From Spirochaeta sp. (GTDB lineage: Bacteria; Spirochaetota; Spirochaetia; DSM-27196; Alkalispirochaetaceae), in contig JAQIBO010000337.1 in NCBI GenBank assembly GCA_027859055.1, forward strand, positions 1 to 5,148: a stretch of DNA of 5,148 nucleotides. The letters are read 5' to 3'. A model generated the notes under the pieces. That model did not search any database and was not told the origin of the DNA. It worked only from the letters and a program-made list of their open reading frames with translations. The translations under genes and the position numbers were made by a program. Each line of letters opens with the position of its first letter. The first letter of the stretch is position 1. Positions 1 through 5,148 of this stretch are shown here, one piece after another.

Positions 1-158
1 GCCATCAGCCCTTCTACCTCGGCGGGTGAGTCGTACTGGCGGAACGTGAGCCGTACCACCCCGCTATCGTCATCACTCTCCTGGCCACCGCCGGCAAATA
101 CCCCGGCCCCAGCCAGAGAGATGATCATCGTCAATACGAGAAATAACCGTCGTGACAT
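1..158 (-). CDS. Exported extracellular solute-binding protein, N-terminal fragment (ABC-type, probably family 1)
   Basis: Only the first 52 complete codons are in the window; the gene continues past the left edge. The start is an ATG at 158, preceded by an almost perfect Shine-Dalgarno AAGGAGGA (170-163) with a 4-base spacer, so this start is well supported. The protein begins MSRRLFLVLTMIISLAGAG: a short basic n-region, a hydrophobic core of about 17 residues and a small-residue end (VFA-GGG) that suits Sec export with cleavage near residue 22. No cysteine follows the core, so it is not a standard lipoprotein. After an acidic linker comes VVRLTFRQYDSPAEVEGL, which resembles the first beta strand and helix of periplasmic sugar-type binding proteins of ABC importers. 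It lies 97 bp downstream of the response-regulator gene in the same orientation, a common arrangement where a two-component system controls uptake. The ligand cannot be read from this fragment, and family membership rests on about 30 mature residues. Confidence 0.72.
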   Translation of the reverse strand, partial: MSRRLFLVLTMIISLAGAGVFAGGGQESDDDSGVVRLTFRQYDSPAEVEGLM

Positions 159-222
159 TGTGTCCTCCTTACAGATCGTATTCTGTATAACAATTCTGGT
201 GCGAAACCGATGACACCGACAT

Positions 223-245
223 GTACATTTGTACTTTATTTGTAC
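223..245. promoter_or_regulatory. GTAC repeat cluster upstream of the solute-binding protein gene (candidate operator)
   Basis: Three GTAC half-sites occur at 223-226, 231-234 and 242-245. The 8-mer ATTTGTAC is repeated exactly at 227-234 and 238-245, eleven bases apart, about one helical turn. GTAC-ATTT-GTAC (223-234) forms an inverted repeat. The cluster lies in the 97-bp gap between the regulator's stop and the binding-protein start. A weak minus-strand -10-like TATACA at 189-184 has no good -35 partner, which would suit an activator-dependent promoter; the repeats would then sit roughly at -45 to -70. Binding by the adjacent NarL-type regulator is inference. A second, looser tandem of two 9-mers (TCGGTGTCA, TCGGTTTCG; 219-202 on the minus strand) lies between the cluster and the putative -10. 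Confidence 0.4.
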
Positions 246-255
246 CGAATCTCAG

Positions 256-906
256 CTATCGAAGACGAGACGACAACAATCGTCTCCCAAATCGCATCGC
301 CTCCGCCCGGTTGCGCACGCCAAGTTTGGCGTAGAGAGAAGATACGTAGTTTCTTACCGTCTGGGGACCCAGAAAGAGCTTTGTAGCAATCTCACTGTTG
401 TTGTGACCTTGCGCGAGAAGACTCAGAAGCTCCTCGTCTCTGGGGGTGAGGTCCTCCAGCAGTTTCATTTCCTCGTTAGGTTCGCCGACTACGTGACCCT
501 GGGCCAGCTTGCGCGCGATGGACGGTGACATGGTGACACCGCCCTCTTTCACGGCCCGTATTGCCGCAATCAGCTCCTCCGGCGGTATATCCTTGAGAAG
601 ATAGCCTGCCGCACCCTGTATGAGCGCATTATGTACGTACTCGTCATCATCAAAGGTAGTGAGCATTACCGTATGGATGTCCGGCCAGTCCCGGTTTATG
701 ATTCGGGCCACCTCTACGCCGTCACTACCCGGCATGCGCACGTCCAGCAATACGACATCGGGATGGGTCTGTGAAAGAAGGGTAAGAGCAGACTCGGCGT
801 CGTAGGCTACGCCGCAAACTGAGATATCGGAGCTGTCAAATTCCAGCAGCCGCTTCAAGCTCTCTACAAAGAGCCGCTGATCATCCACCAGAAGCACGCG
901 GGTCAT
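256..906 (-). CDS. Two-component response regulator, NarL/FixJ (LuxR) family
   Basis: A 216-residue cytoplasmic transcription regulator with the usual two domains. The receiver domain (about 1-120) shows the acidic pair Asp8-Asp9 in LLVDDQ, the phospho-acceptor Asp55 in VVLLDVRMPG, Thr83/84 in MLTTF and Lys105 in YLLKD, so all the switch residues are present. The C-terminal LuxR/GerE helix-turn-helix (about 152-210) carries LTPRDEELLSLLAQG, then SEIATKLFLGPQTVRNYV as the recognition segment, and LYAKLGVRNRAEA. The length is normal for the family. I place the start at the ATG at 906: it overlaps the kinase stop as ATGA and has AGGATGG (921-915) upstream. An ATG at 918 would add MVAT but has its purines too close. 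The overlap implies translational coupling to the kinase. Targets are unknown; the following solute-binding gene and the operon itself are the obvious candidates. The stop is TAG at 258-256, and no terminator hairpin follows. Confidence 0.95.
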   Translation of the reverse strand: MTRVLLVDDQRLFVESLKRLLEFDSSDISVCGVAYDAESALTLLSQTHPDVVLLDVRMPGSDGVEVARIINRDWPDIHTVMLTTFDDDEYVHNALIQGAAGYLLKDIPPEELIAAIRAVKEGGVTMSPSIARKLAQGHVVGEPNEEMKLLEDLTPRDEELLSLLAQGHNNSEIATKLFLGPQTVRNYVSSLYAKLGVRNRAEAMRFGRRLLSSRLR

Positions 907-2156
907 AGTGGCAACCATCCTACCACGCGGAATCCATTCCCAATAGGCTCCGGTCTGGTATACCCGCCTACCGCACGTGCGCGCTCGGCCATTCCCGCAA
1001 GACCAACCCCATACTCCACAAAACTGGTCCCTTCCCCGTTATCTTCCACAACGACACGAATTCCCTGCTCAACCCGGGAGAATACGACCGAAATCTCCGT
1101 CGCATGACCGTGGCGAAATGCATTGGTCAGGGACTCCTGCACGATATGATACAGGACGTCATCCACGTCCGTACGATCGGACCACGCGGAATTGGAAAAG
1201 TCAGTAGTCACGTTTATTCCCGTTGCCAGGGAAAAGGTGCGCGTGAGTCTCAGGATCGCCTCGCGTCCTTTTGGTGGATCATTCCGGGTTGCGCGAAGCT
1301 TGCGCACCGCACCCCTCATTTGAAGAAGCCCCTCGTGAGCCTGCCCCTCTACCTCCCGGGCAATCTCAGCAATCTGATCCGCGCCGTCGGCCGCAAGACG
1401 CACGACGAGCCGTGCCATTGCCAGAATGTTTGTCATGGCATATCCGATAGAGTCGTGGATGTCCCGTGTAATACGAGAACGTTCCTCCTCTTTTGATCGT
1501 GCCTCGGCCGTGGCTGCATACTGCATAAACTTGAGATTTGCCTGCGTCAGAGCGATCATATTCTCCTGGAGACGTTCCGCTACCACCGTTGCATGTTGAA
1601 TTCTCTTGAGCGCATGTCGAAGCTTGGAACCCATGAGGCATCCGCCGCCAAAAAAAACACCGACTACGCCAAAAACAGGCCAAGAAAAGGTGGCGACAGC
1701 GTGATTCCACACACTATCCACCGACCCAAACAGATAGACAATGATCATTCCTCCAAACCAGGCAAAGAGCATTCCTCCAGTCGGGAGAATCATTCCAATC
1801 TCGATACCGACCGGAAGCAACATGAGGATCGTCGGCAATACCGATTCCCGGGAAAGGACTAGAAGCATCTGAATAACGAGTATACGCAACAGGATTATCG
1901 GAATCCGCGCCACCAACGGCATCCGAATCAGTATGTGAAGGGTAGACGCAACGAGCACGGGGACAAGAAAATGCGCTTGCAGCGTATAAGAGGTGAATCC
2001 TCCTGCACGTGCAGAACTACCATCGATCCCTGCGTAAAAGCTACCTACGGTGAGAAGTGCCGCTACCAATACGGCGACTACCGAATGGATGATCTGCAAA
2101 TCAGAGATCTTCACGTAGGCATATGATAGGTAAACATCCCCCCAACATGTCAACAT
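903..2156 (-). CDS. Membrane-bound sensor histidine kinase, HisKA_3/NarX-DesK type
   Basis: A 417-residue integral membrane kinase. Residues about 22-173 hold some six hydrophobic segments (near 22-42, 62-78, 85-103, 105-125, 127-147 and 158-173) with no clear large extracellular domain, PAS or HAMP. A charged, probably coiled-coil linker (about 180-225) follows. The HisKA_3 dimerisation domain has the phospho-acceptor His234 in RDIHDSIGYAM. The HATPase domain shows the N-box (YHIVQESLTNAFRHG, 336-350), G1 (EDNGEG, 371-376) and G2 (GVGLAGMAERA, 383-393). The DxxxQ phosphatase motif that follows the His in NarX and DesK reads D-S-I-G-Tyr here. The start is the ATG at 2156, six bases after AGGAG (2167-2163); starting further upstream, at 2297, would overlap the dehydratase by about 100 bp and lacks family-like sequence. 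The gene ends in a 4-bp overlap with the response regulator, its evident partner. The signal is unknown. Confidence 0.93.
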   Translation of the reverse strand: MLTCWGDVYLSYAYVKISDLQIIHSVVAVLVAALLTVGSFYAGIDGSSARAGGFTSYTLQAHFLVPVLVASTLHILIRMPLVARIPIILLRILVIQMLLVLSRESVLPTILMLLPVGIEIGMILPTGGMLFAWFGGMIIVYLFGSVDSVWNHAVATFSWPVFGVVGVFFGGGCLMGSKLRHALKRIQHATVVAERLQENMIALTQANLKFMQYAATAEARSKEEERSRITRDIHDSIGYAMTNILAMARLVVRLAADGADQIAEIAREVEGQAHEGLLQMRGAVRKLRATRNDPPKGREAILRLTRTFSLATGINVTTDFSNSAWSDRTDVDDVLYHIVQESLTNAFRHGHATEISVVFSRVEQGIRVVVEDNGEGTSFVEYGVGLAGMAERARAVGGYTRPEPIGNGFRVVGWLPL

Positions 2157-2162
2157 TAAAGA

Positions 2163-2179
2163 CTCCTCATCACGAGGAA
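2163..2179 (-). promoter_or_regulatory. Small hairpin covering the kinase ribosome-binding site
   Basis: In the 38-base gap between the dehydratase stop and the kinase ATG, TCCTC (2178-2174) can pair with GAGGA (2168-2164) around a five-base loop, with one extra wobble pair possible at 2179/2163. The 3' arm contains most of the AGGAG Shine-Dalgarno of the kinase. The hairpin is too short and lacks the T-run needed for a terminator. It could lower kinase translation relative to the enzymes, but a five- to six-pair stem may also arise by chance, because any CCTC upstream of a ribosome-binding site makes one. Confidence 0.3.
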
Positions 2180-2194
2180 GAACGAAGTTCGATA

Positions 2195-3865
2195 TTACGT
2201 AACGTTCTCCATAACGGCACCTCGATCCGCTGCCGTTGCGAGGGCGGCGTAGAGGGCGAGGTAGCGAGTAGTGATCCTCCTTGCCGGAGCTTTCCAATCA
2301 GTTTTTCGCTGGATGAGTGTATCGTCCGGGACGTCAACGGATAGATTCCGATTGGGGATATCGATGGTAATTACGTCTCCGTCTTTGACGTGTGCGATTG
2401 GGCCGCCCTCAGATGCTTCCGGGGATATATGGCCGACAAAGCATCCGTTGTTGGTGCCGGAGAACCTTCCGTCGGTCACTACCGCGATCGTGTCGTGGAG
2501 TCCTTTGCCGTGCACCATTTTCATGAATCTGGCCATCTCCCGCATGCCCGGCCCACCCTTGGGTCCTTCATACCGGATCACGACGATCTGTCCGGCGTGA
2601 ATCTCGCCATTGAGCAATGCGCTGGTGGCCTCTTCTTCCGAATCATAGCAGATAGCGGGACCGGATATGGTGTGGAGTTGTGGTGCGATTGATATCGGTT
2701 TGGTGACACCGCCGCGTGGGGCGAGGTTGCCGAATAGGGCAGCCAGACTTCCCTGAGCGTGCCATGGATTATCGAGGGGCCGGATGATCTCGTTGGTTGT
2801 CGCTTTTATGTCCGATAGCTCCGCGCCAATCGTCCTCCCCGTACAGGTGAGGGCGTCCGCGTGAAGCAGAGGTTCCAACTGTTTTAGTACGGCTTGTACG
2901 CCGCCGGCGGTATGGAAGTCCGGGACGTTGTGGGGTCCCGCCGGATAGACCCGTGCAATATGGGGTGTTGTCGCGCCAATTTGATCGAGGTCTGCGAGGG
3001 AGAGGTCCACCTGTGCGTCACCGGCGATGGCGGGCAGATGCAGGGCCATGTTGGTAGATCCGCCGATCGCCATTCCCAGGCGCGTCGCGTTTTCCAATCC
3101 CTTTTTGTTGATGATCTTCCGCGCGGTTATTTCGTGTTCCAGGAGATTCATGATCGCGTGACCGGATTCCTGGGCGGAACGAAGGCGTGCCGCCATTACG
3201 GCGGGGATCATAGAGCTTCCCGGCAGGCACATGCCCATCGCTTCTGCTACCGCGCCCATGGTGTTGGCCGTTCCAAGAAAGGAACACGACCCTACACACG
3301 GCGTTGCCCTCTCTTCTAAATCCGCAAACGCCGCCTCGGACATGGTACCGTTATTCAACATTCCGACTGCCTCGGCGAGAGAGGAGTTGTCGGAAGAGCG
3401 GCCGTCAAACAATACGCCCCCCAACATGGGTCCGCCGACGACGAGTATCGCCGGCACGTCGAGTCGTGCCGCGGCCATGAGCATTCCCGGGACTATTTTG
3501 TCGCAGGATCCCAATAATACGACCGCATCAAGACGGTGCGCCTCTATCATCACTTCAATGTCATTGGCAATGAGCTCCCGGGAAGGGAGGATATATCGCA
3601 TGCCCCCATGCCCATTTGCTATTCCGTCACACGGCGCGATGACGCCAAACTCGACGGGGGTACCACCGGCCTGGAGTATCCCCTGCTTTACGTGGTCGCA
3701 GACGGTATTGAGGTTGGCGTGTCCCGGAGTCACCCGGTTGTAGGAGTTTGCTATTCCGATCAGCGGACGATTTAGGTCCCGGTCGGAGTAGCCCATGGAT
3801 TTGTAGAGCGAGCGAACGGTGGACCAATAGGGGCGGGTGAGTATCTCACTGCTTCGGGTCTTCAT
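2195..3865 (-). CDS. ilvD: IlvD/Edd-family dehydratase (dihydroxy-acid dehydratase or aldonic-acid dehydratase)
   Basis: A 556-residue cytoplasmic iron-sulfur, Mg-dependent dehydratase. It removes water from 2,3-dihydroxy acids to give 2-keto acids: either the third step of valine/isoleucine synthesis or dehydration of a sugar acid. Visible motifs are NSYNRVTPGHANL (40-52), Cys79 in PCDGIANGHGGM, Cys121 in GSCDKIVPGMLM, Cys194 in CVGSCSFLGTANTM, YEGPKGGPGMREM (432-444), and VTDGRFSGTNNGC (463-475) with the catalytic-type serine 469. The clade with PGH instead of TPC near residue 48 and a Cys in CDGIA is recognisable from dihydroxy-acid dehydratases of anaerobes. The start chosen is the ATG at 3865, with GGAGA (3878-3874) eight bases upstream and a 20-bp overlap with the preceding LarA-like gene; in-frame ATG 3880 and TTG 3892 have poorer sites. 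Family membership is near certain. The symbol is only a family label, because no leucine or valine pathway neighbours are present and the context favours sugar or hydroxy acids. Confidence 0.93.
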   Translation of the reverse strand: MKTRSSEILTRPYWSTVRSLYKSMGYSDRDLNRPLIGIANSYNRVTPGHANLNTVCDHVKQGILQAGGTPVEFGVIAPCDGIANGHGGMRYILPSRELIANDIEVMIEAHRLDAVVLLGSCDKIVPGMLMAAARLDVPAILVVGGPMLGGVLFDGRSSDNSSLAEAVGMLNNGTMSEAAFADLEERATPCVGSCSFLGTANTMGAVAEAMGMCLPGSSMIPAVMAARLRSAQESGHAIMNLLEHEITARKIINKKGLENATRLGMAIGGSTNMALHLPAIAGDAQVDLSLADLDQIGATTPHIARVYPAGPHNVPDFHTAGGVQAVLKQLEPLLHADALTCTGRTIGAELSDIKATTNEIIRPLDNPWHAQGSLAALFGNLAPRGGVTKPISIAPQLHTISGPAICYDSEEEATSALLNGEIHAGQIVVIRYEGPKGGPGMREMARFMKMVHGKGLHDTIAVVTDGRFSGTNNGCFVGHISPEASEGGPIAHVKDGDVITIDIPNRNLSVDVPDDTLIQRKTDWKAPARRITTRYLALYAALATAADRGAVMENVT

Positions 3866-5136
3866 GATCGGCGTCTCCATACTCGTTCTCAAATGGGTTA
3901 TTCAGGTTACCCGCCCCGTCAAAAGCGAAGGGCTGGGGCTCTCCCAGCGGCTCGAGCTCGGTGTCCATCATGAGCGCGTCATGTAACAGCGGTTGGGAAA
4001 TAAAAAAACAATCCAAGGAGAGGGTATCCTTGATCCAGGCTACGCGGAGTTCCCTGGGACTATCCAGGGGTAAGGAGTTGACCACGGCTTTAAACGTCAG
4101 GTAATCCGACTTGAGATGAACCGGTATGGCCGCTCCGCGCGGAGTACCGGAGGTCAGACAATTGAGATATGTCACATCCAGGTCCACGGACTCTAACAGG
4201 CGATCGCTACAGAAGTCGGCGAGACCAATCCCAACGGCGTTACCTTGTGATTCCTGTGAAAGTCCGCGAATGTAGATGTATTCAATCTGAGGCCGGTCTT
4301 CTATTGTTGAACGGCAGGGGTCTTTTTTCCTGGAGATGACGTTGGTATCCATGCCGCTGCCGCTGATGTTCTTACCGATTTCTTCCACAATCAGGAGATC
4401 TAACCGTTCCAGCGGGATACGCGCCATACGTGATTTTGATAGCTGGAGAAGGGACCGTTCCCGGTTCAGTATTTCTGCTCCAGGTATTGCTTCTATCTTG
4501 ATGCACTGGTGACGTTCATTTTCTACCAGGGCGATGCCGACAACGGTGGGAATACGGTCAAGAATAACCTTTACTCCCGCCTGCAACGCCGTGTAAAAAC
4601 CGTGGCGACGAAAACTTTGATGGGCTACCGTCGCACCACGAGGTTTTCCCAGTCCAACCATGAGCATCTTTGCAATCCCACTCTCGACGGGCGCTTCAAA
4701 GTCCGTGTGGGCCTTTACGCGATTTATTACAAAAAGGACGTCTGCATGAGCCGCCGTTTCATCAAAGTAGATAGGATCGCCCAGTTCAGTATCGCCTAAT
4801 GCAACCGTCCGGACGGAACTACGGATAGTGCCGGGAGAATCTTCTGACCCGATACCTTGAGTGAGCAGAATGTCTGCCTGGCTCTCCGCCGTGCCCCCGG
4901 CGTGGCTGCCCATCGCCGGCACAATCGCAGGAGAGAGCTTGGATTCCCTTGCGTAGCGGGCAACCTCGTTGACGATTTCCGCGTAGCGGTCGATGCCGCG
5001 ACTACCGACCGCGATGACAACGCGGCTGCCGAATTATAGGAAAACTTATCTTGGACCGCAAGCGCGAAACGACCGTGCGAGGGATGCTGTCCAGGTCACC
5101 GCGATAGTCGTGGTTTGCAGCGTGCCAGTGGTGCAC
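3846..5136 (-). CDS. LarA-like (DUF2088) nickel-pincer racemase/epimerase-family protein, interrupted by an apparent frameshift
   Basis: Family members related to lactate racemase LarA bind a nickel-pincer nucleotide and invert 2-hydroxy acids; substrates in the superfamily include lactate, malate and gluconate. Seen here: GSRVVIAVGSRGID (from 5030), AIVPAMGSHAGGTAE (from 4928), INRVKAHTDF (from about 4724) followed by ESGIAKM, LMVGLGKPRGA, EIGKNISGSGMDTNV (from about 4382) and GNAVGIGLADF. His at 4709-4707 and Lys at 4670-4668 are plausible counterparts of the cofactor-binding His174 and Lys184 of LarA. The downstream frame is open from 5033 to the TGA at 3846, but has a TAA at 5036-5034 and no start codon before GTG 4922, which falls inside the conserved IVPAMGSH. 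The N-terminus (DLDSIPRTVVSRLRSKI) is read in another frame from a possible GTG at 5136, which ends at a TAG at 5004-5002. One extra base near 5037-5022 explains this and restores about 429 residues. Either the gene is broken or the sequence has an error. The GTG start is uncertain, with only a weak AGAAG upstream. Confidence 0.8.
5033..5061 (-). promoter_or_regulatory. Possible sigma70-type promoter inside the LarA-like gene
   Basis: On the minus strand TTGCGG (5061-5056) is followed, after exactly 17 bases, by a perfect TATAAT (5038-5033). The -35 matches the consensus at only three of six positions. It would start transcripts near 5026, inside the LarA-like gene and at the frameshift site, and so could drive the dehydratase and the two-component genes independently of the upstream promoter. 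The -10 hexamer includes the in-frame TAA of the LarA-like frame. A TATAAT can occur by chance, and no start codon follows it closely in the LarA-like frame. Confidence 0.25.
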
Positions 5137-5148
5137 TTACCGGCTTCT

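Noticed and set aside
181..255. Rho-independent terminator after the response regulator
   Set aside because: The only pairing is the four-base GTAC palindrome with no GC-rich stem and no T-run; the solute-binding gene follows in the same orientation.
1104..1496. Plus-strand open frame of 130 codons opposite the kinase gene
   Set aside because: It is antisense to the kinase and ATPase domains, with no ribosome-binding site or domain signal that I can see; treated as a shadow.
2157..2297. Extended N-terminus of the sensor kinase starting at 2297
   Set aside because: It would overlap the dehydratase by about 100 bp and add an Arg-rich non-family segment, whereas ATG 2156 has a strong AGGAG at six bases.
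3231..3743. Long plus-strand open frame (170 codons) opposite the dehydratase gene
   Set aside because: It lies wholly antisense to a clear IlvD-family gene, its translation shows no recognisable domain, and long antisense frames are common opposite GC-rich conserved genes.
4920..4922. GTG as the real start of the LarA-like protein
   Set aside because: It encodes the valine within the conserved IVPAMGSH motif, and family-like sequence (GSRVVIAVGSRGID and onward) continues upstream of it in the same frame.
4796..5020. Minus-strand open frame of 74 codons overlapping the LarA-like gene in the third frame
   Set aside because: Its translation is low-complexity Ser/Arg/Ala-rich, while the overlapping frame carries conserved DUF2088 motifs through the same stretch.
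5046..5148. C-terminal tail of an upstream gene in another frame at the right edge (open to a TAA at 5048-5046)
   Set aside because: Only about 33 codons are visible with no recognisable sequence, and the other frames close earlier (TAA at 5139-5137, TGA at 5098-5096), so which one ends the upstream gene cannot be decided.

Overview
The window reads as a piece of a bacterial chromosome in which every supported gene lies on the minus strand, so the transcription order runs from high to low coordinates. The layout is compact and operon-like: (1) a LarA-like (DUF2088, nickel-pincer hydroxyacid racemase/epimerase superfamily) protein at about 5136-3846, split by an apparent single-base frameshift near its N-terminus; (2) an IlvD/Edd-family dehydratase at 3865-2195, overlapping it by 20 bp; (3) a membrane sensor histidine kinase at 2156-903, 38 bp further on; (4) its NarL/LuxR-type response regulator at 906-256, overlapping the kinase by 4 bp (ATGA); (5) a 97-bp gap holding a cluster of GTAC repeats; and (6) the first 52 complete codons (plus part of a 53rd) of an exported protein, probably an ABC-transporter solute-binding protein, running off the left edge. 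No stretch longer than 300 bases lacks a gene. No tRNA, rRNA, CRISPR array, insertion sequence or phage feature is visible.

The likely host is a free-living spirochaete (Spirochaetaceae-like). The hints are the solute-binding protein's signal region, which has an Ala-Gly-Gly-Gly-Gln-Glu stretch and no lipobox cysteine, and the style of the HisKA_3 kinase/NarL regulator pair placed next to a transporter gene. This is recognition of style, not a phylogenetic placement, and is moderately uncertain. GC content looks moderate, roughly mid-fifties per cent by eye.

How the parts may work together is inference. A hydroxyacid racemase/epimerase-like enzyme followed by a dehydratase of the family that acts on dihydroxy acids and aldonic acids suggests conversion of a 2-hydroxy or sugar acid to a 2-keto(-3-deoxy) acid. 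The embedded two-component system and the following solute-binding protein suggest that the substrate, or its import, is sensed and controlled by this locus. The GTAC repeats between the regulator and the binding-protein gene are a natural candidate operator. The alternative is that the dehydratase is an ordinary branched-chain amino-acid enzyme (IlvD) whose neighbours are unrelated in pathway.

The most checkable oddity is the frameshift. The residues conserved in the LarA-like family continue from one frame into another across about 5037-5022, with an in-frame TAA between them. Correcting one base would restore a protein of about 429 residues, close to the 424 residues of characterised LarA.
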